Of a stretch of DNA of 64,000 bases, positions 47,523 through 55,703 are shown piece by piece. How positions within the stretch are numbered: the first letter of the stretch is position 1; each line of letters starts with the position of its first letter. The position numbers and the translations under genes were made by a program. The stretch is from Allokutzneria oryzae (GTDB lineage: Bacteria > Actinomycetota > Actinomycetes > Mycobacteriales > Pseudonocardiaceae), in NCBI RefSeq assembly GCF_042429765.1, contig NZ_JBHLZU010000019.1, positions 62,001 through 126,000 on the forward strand, given 5' to 3'. A model generated the notes under the pieces. That model saw nothing but the letters and a program-made list of their open reading frames with translations. It searched no databases and was not told where the DNA came from.

Positions 47523-48078
47523 TCCACTCGTTCCACGCCCTGGTCTTCACCGGCAGCTCCGGATGGTCCAGGTAGTACAGCAGGAAACGGGCGCGATCCC
47601 CTGGCTCGGCGGCCAGCCGCTCGCGCAGGTCCTCGCCCAGCAGCCGCACGATCCGCAGGTAGCCCTGGTCCTTGCAGCGGTGTTCCCGCCGGACGGCCAT
47701 GACCACCAACTCGGCAAGGCGCTCTCGGTGCGACGCGTCCAGATCCGCGCGGCAGCGCACGATCCGTCTGAGCAGCTTCTGCTTCATGCCCCAGTCGCGG
47801 TGCCACTCGGCCGGGTGCAGCGCCTCCCATTCCAGGTAGCGCAGGGTCAGGTGGATCAGCTCCGCCGGATCACCGTCGACCCGGTCGGGGCTGTGGATCC
47901 GCGTCGGCCAGACGTTCCGCAGCGCGTCCATCAGGGACGTCCGGCGGTCTGACTCTGCCTGGTGGAACCGGGTGACCGCGGCGGCCCGGCGCACGGAATC
48001 CGGCGAGACCAGGTCCTCGACCCACTCCATGTCGCAGGCGTAGACCTGCTCCGTGTCGTAGTAGCGGGTCCGGAGCAC
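47503..48078 (-). CDS. Conserved-looking protein of unknown function
   Basis: This 191-residue soluble, largely helical protein has MLRTRYYDTEQVYACDMEW at the start, WEALHPAEWHRDWGMKQKLL in the middle and RARFLLYYLDHPELPVKTRAW near the end. No signal peptide, membrane segment or known domain is recognised. The aromatic-rich sequence and good codon bias support a real gene. It overlaps the integrase gene by 20 bp at its 3' end and is followed by an NmrA-like gene on the same strand. Confidence 0.65.
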   Translation of the reverse strand: MLRTRYYDTEQVYACDMEWVEDLVSPDSVRRAAAVTRFHQAESDRRTSLMDALRNVWPTRIHSPDRVDGDPAELIHLTLRYLEWEALHPAEWHRDWGMKQKLLRRIVRCRADLDASHRERLAELVVMAVRREHRCKDQGYLRIVRLLGEDLRERLAAEPGDRARFLLYYLDHPELPVKTRAWNEWITGRAS

Positions 48079-48087
48079 CTGGCCAGC

Positions 48088-48948
48088 CTACGAGAAGTGC
48101 GCATCACGGATGCGGTCCGCACCGCCGTTGGCCAGCCACGCAGGGAAGTCCAGCAGTCCCGGGTGAAGGGCGCGGAGCGCCGGGATGTCGGCTTGCCACA
48201 CGCGCCCGCTGCTGGCGAACGTGCGCGCAGTCTCCTCCGGCATCAGATCGCCCGCCGGCACCTGGCGGTAGCCGATCTCCCGGCCGACCGCGCTGCTGAT
48301 CATGGCTGCGGCCGCGTTCGGGGACAGCTCGTCCCCGGCCAGCTCAAGCGCCTTGCCGACGTAGTCCTCGGGGTGCGCGAACGCCAGCGCGGCGAACCTA
48401 CCGATGTCGTCGACGGCGATGAGCTGCACCGGGGAGTCCGGTGCGAACAGGTGCACGAGGGTGTCCCCCACGATGCCGCCGAGCGGGATGCCGGGGATGG
48501 CGTGGTTCTCCATGAAGCGGACCGGGCGCAGCACCGTGGCGGGCAGGCCGACGGCGTGGATGTGCTGTTCCACGGCCCATTTGCTTTCCCAGTAACCGAT
48601 TCCGGCGTTGCGGTCCGCGCCGCCGACCGAGGTGAAGACGAAGTGCGCGACACCGGCGGCAGCGGCGGCGTCGACCAGGTTCCTGCCGCGCCGGGTCTCG
48701 CGGGCCAGGTCGGCGTCGTCGGGCGTGACGCCGAAGACTCCGTGAGCGCCGGTCACGGCGGCCGCAAGGGAGCCGGTGTCGTCGAGGTCGCCGCGGGCGA
48801 GCTCCGCTCCGGCCTCGGCGAGGGCTCGTGCGGCGGGGGCGTCGGGGTCGCGGACGAGGGCGCGGACCCGCCAGCCGTCGGCGAGCAGGTGGGTGACGGC
48901 GGCGCCGCCCTGACGCCCGGTCGCACCGGACACGAGCACGAGCTTCAT
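48088..48948 (-). CDS. NmrA-like NAD(P)-binding oxidoreductase
   Basis: This 286-residue Rossmann protein has LVLVSGATGRQGGAAVTHLL (GxxGxxG), FVFTSVGGADRNAGIGYWES, SKWAVEQHIHAVGLPATVLR and HPEDYVGKALELAGDELSP, the usual NmrA/HSCARG pattern. I chose ATG 48948 with GGAG seven bases upstream; a GTG at 48960 is possible. It is divergent from a TetR gene, and two identical dyads fill the region between them, so it is almost certainly the repressor's target. Confidence 0.88.
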   Translation of the reverse strand: MKLVLVSGATGRQGGAAVTHLLADGWRVRALVRDPDAPAARALAEAGAELARGDLDDTGSLAAAVTGAHGVFGVTPDDADLARETRRGRNLVDAAAAAGVAHFVFTSVGGADRNAGIGYWESKWAVEQHIHAVGLPATVLRPVRFMENHAIPGIPLGGIVGDTLVHLFAPDSPVQLIAVDDIGRFAALAFAHPEDYVGKALELAGDELSPNAAAAMISSAVGREIGYRQVPAGDLMPEETARTFASSGRVWQADIPALRALHPGLLDFPAWLANGGADRIRDAHFS

Positions 48949-48971
48949 GGTGTTCTCCACGCGAGGAGGTA

Positions 48972-49015
48972 AACTTGAGGGTGCCTCAAGAAAAATATTG
49001 AGGCACCCTCAAGTT
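48972..49015. promoter_or_regulatory. Two tandem TetR operators in an 18-bp inverted repeat
   Basis: The dyads TTGAGG-GTG-CCTCAA (48975-48989) and TTGAGG-CAC-CCTCAA (48998-49012) lie 23 bp apart, about two helical turns, and together form a perfect 18-bp inverted repeat (48972-48989 with 48998-49015) around an AT-rich centre. They sit between the NmrA-like gene (start 48948) and the TetR gene (start 49037). Binding of two repressor dimers would shut both promoters. Confidence 0.85.
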
Positions 49016-49036
49016 GTCAAGGAAGGACGCGTGGCC

Positions 49037-49600
49037 ATGCCGGGAGAACCGCGCAGGATGCGGGCCGACGCACGCCGCAACTACGAGCGCCTGCTCGCCG
49101 AGGCGAACACCGCGTTCCTCGCCCAGGGCACCGAGGTGTCGCTGGAGCAGATCGCGAAGAACGCGGGCGTCGCGATCGGCACGCTCTACTCCCACTTCCC
49201 CACCCGGCAGGCGTTGCTGGAAGCCTTGATGCGCGAGCGAATCAAGACGATCACCGCCAGGACCCGCGAGCTGCGCGAGCACCCGTCGCCCGGCGAGGCG
49301 CTCGACACCTGGGTCCGCGCGGCGGTGGCGCACGCCGGCTCCTACCGGGGCCTGGCCACCTCGCTGATGAGCGCCTTCGAGGACGAGAGCTCCGCACTCC
49401 ACGCGGCCTGTCGGGAGCTGACGACCGCCGGAGAGCTGCTGCTCGACCGCGCCCAGCAGGCCGGGGTGGTCCGTCCCGACGCCACGGCGAGCGACCTGTT
49501 CGCGCTGGTCAACGCCATGGCGTGGGCCGGGGAGAGCGTCCCTGCGGACCAGGCGGAACGGCTGCTGGCCTTCTCGCTGGACGGGCTGCGAACCAGATAG
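49037..49600 (+). CDS. TetR-family transcriptional regulator
   Basis: This 187-residue protein begins MPGEPRRMRADARRNYERLL and has the HTH VSLEQIAKNAGVAIGTLYSH with FPTRQALLEALM, the start typical of the TetR branch with a C-terminal SbtR-like domain (HAACRELTTAGELLLDRAQQ). ATG 49037 lies 9 bp after GGA; GTG 49031 is possible. It is the presumed ligand-sensing repressor of the divergent NmrA-like gene and of itself through the two dyads at 48972-49015. Confidence 0.9.
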   Translation: MPGEPRRMRADARRNYERLLAEANTAFLAQGTEVSLEQIAKNAGVAIGTLYSHFPTRQALLEALMRERIKTITARTRELREHPSPGEALDTWVRAAVAHAGSYRGLATSLMSAFEDESSALHAACRELTTAGELLLDRAQQAGVVRPDATASDLFALVNAMAWAGESVPADQAERLLAFSLDGLRTR

Positions 49601-49601
49601 G

Positions 49602-50528
49602 TCAGCCGGACGCCGCGGAAAAGCGGTCCGCGAACCAACGCTCGATGTCGTGCAGCGCGGCTTTGGCCATGCCTGTCGAACGGGAGGTGAAGCCGTGCGG
49701 TGCTTCCGGGTAGATCCGGAGGTCGACTTCGCCTCCGGCTGCCGAAACTCGGGCCGCCATGGCCATGTTGTCCTCCAGCAGGATGTCCGAGCCGCCGACA
49801 ACCATCAAAACCGGAGGCAGACCGCGCAGGTCACCGTAAACCGGGGAGATGTCCGGGGCGGTGCGGTCGGCCACATGACCGGCGTAGGCCTGGATGAAGT
49901 ACTCGTCAGCGATCAGCCGACCCGCGGGGGTCAGACCACTCAGGTCGTAGGTGCCGAACTGCAGCGCGGCACCGGCGAAGGAGTCGACGACACCACGATC
50001 GCGCAGGCGCAGCAGTGTCGTCATGGCGAGCGTGGATCCCGCCGAAAACCCGCCGATCGCCAGCCGTGTGGTGCCGAAGCGGGCCTCGGCCTGTTCGAGG
50101 AGCCACAGTGCCGCTGTTTCGCAGTCGTCGGGCGCGGCCGGCCAGGGATGTTCAGGAGCGAGTCGATAGTCCACGCTCACGACAGCGATTCCGAGAGCAT
50201 CCGCGAGCTGCTGGTTACGCGCGTCCCCCTGCGCCGCCGACCCCATGTAGAAGCCACCACCATGGATGTCCAGGTAGACGCCGCGCGGCGCGGTGCCACC
50301 GGGAGCGAGGATTCGCACGGGCACCCGCCGACCAGCGGCTTCGACTACCTGCTCAACAGCTGACGAGTCCGGACGTGCTGAGGCCGCATCCCGCTTGGCT
50401 CGTGCCTCCCCCAGCTCATCCAGGGTGCTCGGGCCCTTCGCAGCCCCTGACACGGCATTGGCCGCCCGGCACTCTTCGACGTGCACAGCGAGTTCGGTGT
50501 TGATGAGACTCTTCAACCCCAACTGCAC
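49602..50528 (-). CDS. HSL-family esterase (alpha/beta hydrolase fold-3)
   Basis: This 308-residue protein has the hormone-sensitive-lipase motif YLDIHGGGFYMGS, VVSVDYRLAPEHPWPAAPDD, nucleophile elbow AIGGFSAGSTLAM, acid VVGGSDILLEDN and His EAPHGFTSRS. The usual GDSAGG reads GFSAGS. It starts at GTG 50528. It is convergent with the TetR gene, with their stop codons about 1 bp apart, and divergent from the WYL regulator gene across 144 bp. Substrates are probably short acyl esters. Confidence 0.87.
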   Translation of the reverse strand: MQLGLKSLINTELAVHVEECRAANAVSGAAKGPSTLDELGEARAKRDAASARPDSSAVEQVVEAAGRRVPVRILAPGGTAPRGVYLDIHGGGFYMGSAAQGDARNQQLADALGIAVVSVDYRLAPEHPWPAAPDDCETAALWLLEQAEARFGTTRLAIGGFSAGSTLAMTTLLRLRDRGVVDSFAGAALQFGTYDLSGLTPAGRLIADEYFIQAYAGHVADRTAPDISPVYGDLRGLPPVLMVVGGSDILLEDNMAMAARVSAAGGEVDLRIYPEAPHGFTSRSTGMAKAALHDIERWFADRFSAASG

Positions 50529-50672
50529 GAGCGTCCCCCAATGTTCTGTGCGATGGCCCTGTTTCGACGCGGCCCCTCAACGGCGACCGGTCGACGCGAT
50601 TATCCCTGCCGCCCCCCGGGCTACGAGCCAAGTAGGTCAGTACCTGGCACACATGCCTGAGACGCTGTGCGC

Positions 50673-51677
50673 ATGGGAGACACACCAGCGCGGCTGCTGA
50701 ACCTGCTGTCCCTGTTGCAGACTCCGCGCGAGTGGCCGGGCAGCGAGCTGGCCACGCGCCTTGAGGTCAGTCTCCGCACGATCCGCCGGGACATCGAGCG
50801 GCTCCGCGACCTCGGCTACCCGGTCGAGGCGACGATGGGCTCGGTCGGCGGGTACCGCCTGGTCGCGGGCGCCGCGCTGCCGCCGCTGCTGCTCGACGAC
50901 GAGGAGGCCGTGGCGATCGCGGTCGGCCTGCGCACCGCAGCGGGCCATGCCGTCACGGGTATCGAGGAGTCGTCCGTGCGGGCCTTGGCCAAGCTCGAAC
51001 AGGTGCTGCCGTCGCGGCTGCGCTACCGGGTCGGCGCGCTGAACGCCGCCACCGTGCCGATGTACTCGGCCACCGGTCCGATGGTCGAGCCGGAGGTGCT
51101 GACGGTGTTGGCGGCAGCCATCGCCAACCGGGAGCGGGTGCGCTTCGCCTACCGGGCCGCCGACGCGAAGGAGAGCAAACGGCACGTCGAGCCCAACAGC
51201 CTGGTCCCGTCGGGGCGGCGGTGGTACCTCGTCGCCTTCGACCTCGACCGGGACGACTGGCGGACCTTCCGCGTCGATCGGGTGACCGAGCCGCTCGCGA
51301 CCGGGGCCAGGGCAACACCGCGCGAGCTGCCCGCCGCGAACGCCGCCGAGTTCGTGACCAACCAGATCTACTCGCTCGCGCCCACCTACCGCGCCGTGGC
51401 CACGCTGCACATGCCGCTCAAGGAGGTGGCGGGCCGGTTCGGCGACCGGCCGGGTGATCTTGAGGAGATCGACGAGAACACCTGCCGACTGCACAGCGAC
51501 ACCGACACCCTGGAGTGGCTCGCGCTGCGGTTGGCGATGCTGGGCTGCGAGTTCGAGGTCCACGACCCACCGGAGCTCGCCGAGTTCCTGCGGGAACTGG
51601 GCGCACGGGTCACGCGAGCCGTGCCACCACGCGACCGACCTCGGCGTCCTGGGCGTCCCGGAACACCGGCCACATGA
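50673..51677 (+). CDS. WYL-domain (YafY-type) transcriptional regulator
   Basis: This 334-residue protein has an N-terminal HTH_11 winged helix (ARLLNLLSLLQTPREWPGSE and TRLEVSLRTIRRDIERLRDL), a middle WYL domain (RRWYLVAFDLDRDDWRTFRV, where the W-Y-L triad is WYL itself) and a C-terminal WCX extension. Actinobacterial members respond to small ligands or nucleic acids. It is divergent from the HSL-type esterase, its likely target. AGGT-N4-ACCT at about 50635-50646 is a weak candidate operator. A copy of the palindromic repeat follows its stop codon by 37 bp. Confidence 0.9.
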   Translation: MGDTPARLLNLLSLLQTPREWPGSELATRLEVSLRTIRRDIERLRDLGYPVEATMGSVGGYRLVAGAALPPLLLDDEEAVAIAVGLRTAAGHAVTGIEESSVRALAKLEQVLPSRLRYRVGALNAATVPMYSATGPMVEPEVLTVLAAAIANRERVRFAYRAADAKESKRHVEPNSLVPSGRRWYLVAFDLDRDDWRTFRVDRVTEPLATGARATPRELPAANAAEFVTNQIYSLAPTYRAVATLHMPLKEVAGRFGDRPGDLEEIDENTCRLHSDTDTLEWLALRLAMLGCEFEVHDPPELAEFLRELGARVTRAVPPRDRPRRPGRPGTPAT

Positions 51678-51969
51678 CCCCTCGCGCTCACGCGACTCTC
51701 CCGACCTGCCGCAGTTTTCGCGTTTTGTAGGCTTAATGCGCGAAAGAGCGCTCCCATTTCGCATTAAGCCTACAAAACGCGAGAAGACGGGCGGGCGGGT
51801 GTAAGTGGGGGGGCTCCGAGGTGAAGGGGTAGACGCCAGCGCCGCGCGTCGGGACCGGAACGTCGAATGTGGACAGTGCGCGCGTCTCCCACCCCTTCGG
51901 GCTCATGAGGTCTCCGGTGTCGGACGTCCTGCTTAGGATCGAGGCCTCTCGACGAACGGAGCACAGATC
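51678..51969. other. Intergenic region with palindromic repeat copy B
   Basis: This 292-bp gap separates two plus-strand genes. It holds palindromic repeat copy B (51715-51785) near its left end. The rest is GC-rich with a TAGGAT -10-like hexamer at 51934-51939 and GAACGGAG just before the hydrolase ATG. I see no further gene. Confidence 0.6.
51715..51785. repeat. Palindromic repeat, copy B of three
   Basis: The arms, sharing TCGCGTTTTGTAGGCTTAAT and ending in GCG, span 51718-51740 and 51760-51782, 23 bp and perfect, around a centre with the palindromic GAGCGCTC. The sequence is nearly identical to copy C. It lies 37 bp after the WYL gene stop codon. The centre differs from copy C at few positions (CCCATTTCG here, CTCATTTCA there). 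Confidence 0.85.
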
Positions 51970-52809
51970 ATGAGCCCCCAAAGCACTGTGCGCCAAGAGA
52001 CTGTGCGGTCTGCCGACGGCACGGTCATCGCCTTCGAGCGCAGGGGCAACGGTCCTCCATTGATCTATGTCGGCGGCGCGACGATGACGCGGAAGTCCGA
52101 CCGCGACCTGCCACCGCTGCTCGCCGAGCGGTTCACCGTCTACTCCTACGACCGCAGGGGACGAGGTGACAGCGGGGACCCGTTGCCTCCGGGCGCGCCA
52201 GCGCGGAACGAGGAGGAGTCGGCCGCTCGCGAGGTCGAGGACATCGCGGCTCTGATCGCCGAGGCCGGAGGTTCGGCGGCGCTGTACGGCATGTCGTCCG
52301 GCGCGGTGCTGGCGTTGGAGGCGACGACGTCCGGGCTGCCGGTCACCAAGCTCGCGCTCTACGAGGCGCCGTTCGGCGAGGACAGCCCGGAGCAGCGGAA
52401 GGCTGCCGGTGAGTACGCCACGAAGCTCATCGAGTTGTTGAGCGCGGGCAGGCCAGGGGATGCGATGGCGTTGTTCATCGCGTCGACCGGGACGCCGTCC
52501 GAGATGATCGACCAGATGCGCAGCGGCCCGCACTGGCCCGCCATGGAGGCTGTCGCGCCGTCGTTGGCGTATGACTCGGCGGTGATGCGCAACGTCGCCA
52601 GGGGTGGGGCCGTGCCCACCGAGTCACTGGGTTCCGTCACCGTGCCGACGCTGGCGATGAGTGGCGGTGACAGTCCGGCGTTCTTCGGCGCGGCGGCGCA
52701 GCGGATCGCGGAGGGGGTCAAGAACGGCGTGCATCTCGTTTTGCCTGGTCAGACTCATTTCGTGGACACCGCCGTGTTGGCTCCGGCCCTCATCGACTTC
52801 CTGGCGTAG
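51970..52809 (+). CDS. Alpha/beta hydrolase (serine)
   Basis: This 279-residue alpha/beta hydrolase has YSYDRRGRGDSGDPLPP, a nucleophile elbow ALYGMSSGAVLAL (G-x-S-x-G with Ser), a weak acid region LAMSGGDSPAFF and a His in LPGQTHFVDTA. It is of the common actinobacterial 'alpha/beta fold hydrolase' type with unknown substrate. GAACGGAG precedes the ATG. It is convergent with the next hydrolase gene, with 17 bp between their stop codons. Confidence 0.83.
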   Translation: MSPQSTVRQETVRSADGTVIAFERRGNGPPLIYVGGATMTRKSDRDLPPLLAERFTVYSYDRRGRGDSGDPLPPGAPARNEEESAAREVEDIAALIAEAGGSAALYGMSSGAVLALEATTSGLPVTKLALYEAPFGEDSPEQRKAAGEYATKLIELLSAGRPGDAMALFIASTGTPSEMIDQMRSGPHWPAMEAVAPSLAYDSAVMRNVARGGAVPTESLGSVTVPTLAMSGGDSPAFFGAAAQRIAEGVKNGVHLVLPGQTHFVDTAVLAPALIDFLA

Positions 52810-52826
52810 TGCTGTGTTTCACCCGG

Positions 52827-53708
52827 TCAGTCCCGCGACGTGAGTGTGCTCAGGATTGCCTCCGCGTGGGTCCACAGGATCGCTCCGCCCGCGTCGCTGT
52901 CCACGTGTCGGCGCGCGGCGGGCATGCGGGTGGCCAGGAGCTCTCCGAAGTCCGGTGAGTGCACCGGACTGGTGTCCTTCGCGCCGAACCAGAGATCGAC
53001 CGGGACCGTGATCGCCCCGATGTCGAAGGGCCAGCGCCGCATCGCGAGCAGGGTGTCGCGGGCGTATCCGGCCGAGCCGTGCGCGAAGCACTCCGCCATC
53101 GCTCGGCGGTAGGCGCGCTCGAACTCCGGAGTCGTGTAGACCTCGCGGTCGGTTCCGCCGCTCATGGTGATCACCATGTCCCACATGGCGTCCGGGGTCA
53201 TGGTGGCGAACAGTGACTCCGCCGCAGACGGGTCGCGGGCGGCCAGGTCGAGCATGCCGCGCACCTCCGGCGGCAGGCGGTCGGCGAAGCGCGGGTCGGC
53301 CAGCTCGTCGCCCGCGGACACCAGGGCGACCGGGCCGGTGAGCCCGGCGGTGGCGCAGGCCAGCGCGAAAGGGGCTCCCTGGGAGAAGCCGACGATCGCG
53401 GGCCGGGTGAGTGAGCGGGCGGCCAGGAGGTCGGCGATGTCGGCCGCCCAGTCGTCGAAGGTGCGGCCGGGGTGCGGGTCGGACGCGCCCAGTCCCGGCC
53501 GGTCGACTGAGATCAGCCGGATGCCTGGCACGTGGGCGCCGAAGCCGAGCCAGCGGCTGGTCGCCGCTCCCGGGCACAGCAGGACCGGGGTGCCGTCCTC
53601 CGGTCCCCACTCCGCCCAGCCGAGGCTCCTGCCGTCCGGCAAGCGCGTCCGCCCGAGGCGATCCGGGTCAGCGACTCCGACAACCCCACTGTCCATATCG
53701 GACATCAT
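52827..53708 (-). CDS. Alpha/beta hydrolase (serine)
   Basis: This 293-residue alpha/beta hydrolase has LLCPGAATSRWLGFGAHVPG, VDRPGLGASDPHPGRTFDDW, a nucleophile elbow AIVGFSQGAPFALA, an acid in DLWFGAKDTSP and an expected His region DAGGAILWTHAE. It is the second gene of an operon with the winged-helix regulator encoded 21 bp upstream. The start could be 53708, 53705 or 53696; none has a strong Shine-Dalgarno. Confidence 0.83.
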   Translation of the reverse strand: MMSDMDSGVVGVADPDRLGRTRLPDGRSLGWAEWGPEDGTPVLLCPGAATSRWLGFGAHVPGIRLISVDRPGLGASDPHPGRTFDDWAADIADLLAARSLTRPAIVGFSQGAPFALACATAGLTGPVALVSAGDELADPRFADRLPPEVRGMLDLAARDPSAAESLFATMTPDAMWDMVITMSGGTDREVYTTPEFERAYRRAMAECFAHGSAGYARDTLLAMRRWPFDIGAITVPVDLWFGAKDTSPVHSPDFGELLATRMPAARRHVDSDAGGAILWTHAEAILSTLTSRD

Positions 53709-53729
53709 CCCCGTGGTGGGAAGGGAGTT

Positions 53730-54248
53730 TCAGGGTCGGACCGCGAGCGACCAGAGATAGCTCAGCGGCTCGCCGTCCGGCTCGTCACGGGACTCGAACT
53801 CCGCCAGCAGCGCGCCGAGGCGCTGCCTCAGCTCCGCCTGCGACCCCTCTGTCAGCCGCAGCACGCCGCGCGCGATGTCGCGCCCCGCATCCGGTCCCGC
53901 CTGGGCGAGCTCGGCGCGGTGTGCTGACAGCAGCGCGAGATCCATCTGCTGCACCAGCTCTGCCGCGTCCAGGTCCAGCGCCACCAGGCCCCGGGTCCGG
54001 CCCGTCGCGCGGTACGGCCGCTCCAGCGCGCCGCGGGCGCCCGTGCGGACCTGCTCCGCCTCCAGGAAACCCGCCTTCACCAGCGCGCGGACGTGCCGGA
54101 GCGTGGTGGCGGGCGAGAGCTCCAGCCGGTGCGCCACCTGCTGGTTGGTCAGCGCCTGGTCCAGGCACAGCCGCAGGATCCGCCAGCGCAGCGGATGCCC
54201 GAGCACCTTCAGCTCGGCCACCGTCGCCGTGCGGGTAGGTCGTGACAT
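53730..54248 (-). CDS. ArsR-like winged-helix transcriptional regulator
   Basis: This 172-residue protein begins with ATVAELKVLGHPLRWRILRL, then the HTH TNQQVAHRLELSPATTLRHV and RALVKAGFLEAEQ. The C-terminal 90 residues form a helical domain (ELVQQMDLALLSAHRAELAQ) found in HTH_20-type regulators of the actinobacteria. It lies upstream of the hydrolase on the same strand and is divergent from the M20 peptidase gene across 99 bp. It may control either unit. Confidence 0.85.
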   Translation of the reverse strand: MSRPTRTATVAELKVLGHPLRWRILRLCLDQALTNQQVAHRLELSPATTLRHVRALVKAGFLEAEQVRTGARGALERPYRATGRTRGLVALDLDAAELVQQMDLALLSAHRAELAQAGPDAGRDIARGVLRLTEGSQAELRQRLGALLAEFESRDEPDGEPLSYLWSLAVRP

Positions 54249-54347
54249 CTCCGCAGGTTAACCGACGGCGGTCTTGTCCAACCCCGCACTGGTTTGATTT
54301 CATGCTATCGATTTCACTATGTGCAATCACTTGTCTGGGGGGTCCTG

Positions 54348-55703
54348 GTGGACGCACTTCTCGACCGGGTCCGGCTGTGGGTGGCCGAGCGCCACGAGAG
54401 CCTGACCAACGAGTTCGGCGCATGGGTCGCACAGCCCAGCGTCAGCCGTACCGGTGAAGGCATGCCGGAGGCGCTGGTGCATGGCATGGACCTGCTGCGC
54501 GGCTGCGGTCTCGAACCCGAGGCCGTTGCGACGGACGGCATTCCCACGCTGATCGGCACCGCCGACGGCCCGCCGGGCGCCCCGCACGTGGTGATCTACG
54601 GGCACTACGACGTCCAGCCCGCGGGCCCGCTGGACGAGTGGATCTCGCCGCCCTTCGAGCCGGAGATCCGCGACGGCCGGATGTACGGGCGTGGCACTGG
54701 CGACAACAAGGGTCAGCACCTCGCGCAACTGCTGGGTCTGCGCGCGTTGCGCGAGCTCACCGGAGGTCTGCCCTGCCGCGTGACCGTGCTGCTCGACGGC
54801 GAGGAGGAGATCGGCAGCCCCAGCCTCCCCCGCGTGGTGCGCGAGCGCTTCGCCGACGACCGCCCCGACCTGGTGCTGTGGAGCGACGGTCCGGTGCACG
54901 AGTCCGGGCGCGCGTGCGTGGTGCTCGGTGTGCGCGGCATCGTCACCTTCGAACTGCGAGCCACTGGGCCGACCACCGCGCTGCACTCCGGCAACTGGGG
55001 TGGCGTCGGGCTCAACCCGGCGTGGCAGCTCGTGCAGCTGCTGGCGTCGATGCGTGATGCCGACGGAAACGTGCTGGTCGAGGGCTTCAACGACGGCGTG
55101 ATCCCGCTGTCGCCCCAGGAGCGCGCCGCGCTGGAGGCGCTGCCGCTCAACCTCTCCGAGGTGCTCGCCGGGATCGGGACCACGCGGCTGGAGCCGTCAG
55201 CCGAGCCCGGCTACTACGAGCGGCTCACCGCGCCGACCTTCACGATCAACTCGTTGACCTGCGAAGACGCTGGGGAGCACCGCACAGTGATCCCCAGCGT
55301 CGCGGTGGCGCGCTGCGACGTGCGGCTGGTCGGCGGGCAGCGGGTGCCGGACGTGGTCGAGGCGATGCGCAGACACGTCGCTGAGCACGCTCCGGACATC
55401 GAGTTCATCCCGGGCGGCACGATGTCGCCGTCCCGCACGCTGCCGGAGACGCCGTTCACCCGCGCCGTGCTGACCGGGACCGAGCTGGGCCTGTGCGAGC
55501 CCCCGCTGCTGGTGCCCGCACTCGGCGGCAGCCTGCCGATCTCCGCGTTCACCGACGAGCTGGACGTCCCGTGTTACGGCGTCCCGCTGGCCAATGTGGA
55601 CGAGCGCAACCACGCGCCCAACGAGAACCTGGAGCTCGACCGGTTCCTCAACGGAATCGTGGCCGCGGCAGCGATCCAGCTCACCCTGGGAGACCACCGA
55701 TGA
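54348..55703 (+). CDS. M20-family metallopeptidase (dipeptidase)
   Basis: This 451-residue M20 peptidase has VVIYGHYDVQPAGPLDEW (zinc His and catalytic Asp), MYGRGTGDNKGQ (bridging Asp), LLDGEEEIGSP (catalytic Glu pair) and a final NHAPNENLEL with the second zinc His. A lid domain occupies roughly residues 200-330. It matches the carnosinase/CPG2 branch. GTG 54348 is chosen behind a GGGGGG tract; earlier starts are in frame. Its stop codon overlaps the start of the S9 peptidase gene, giving a coupled peptide-degrading unit. No signal peptide, so cytoplasmic. Confidence 0.9.
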   Translation: MDALLDRVRLWVAERHESLTNEFGAWVAQPSVSRTGEGMPEALVHGMDLLRGCGLEPEAVATDGIPTLIGTADGPPGAPHVVIYGHYDVQPAGPLDEWISPPFEPEIRDGRMYGRGTGDNKGQHLAQLLGLRALRELTGGLPCRVTVLLDGEEEIGSPSLPRVVRERFADDRPDLVLWSDGPVHESGRACVVLGVRGIVTFELRATGPTTALHSGNWGGVGLNPAWQLVQLLASMRDADGNVLVEGFNDGVIPLSPQERAALEALPLNLSEVLAGIGTTRLEPSAEPGYYERLTAPTFTINSLTCEDAGEHRTVIPSVAVARCDVRLVGGQRVPDVVEAMRRHVAEHAPDIEFIPGGTMSPSRTLPETPFTRAVLTGTELGLCEPPLLVPALGGSLPISAFTDELDVPCYGVPLANVDERNHAPNENLELDRFLNGIVAAAAIQLTLGDHR

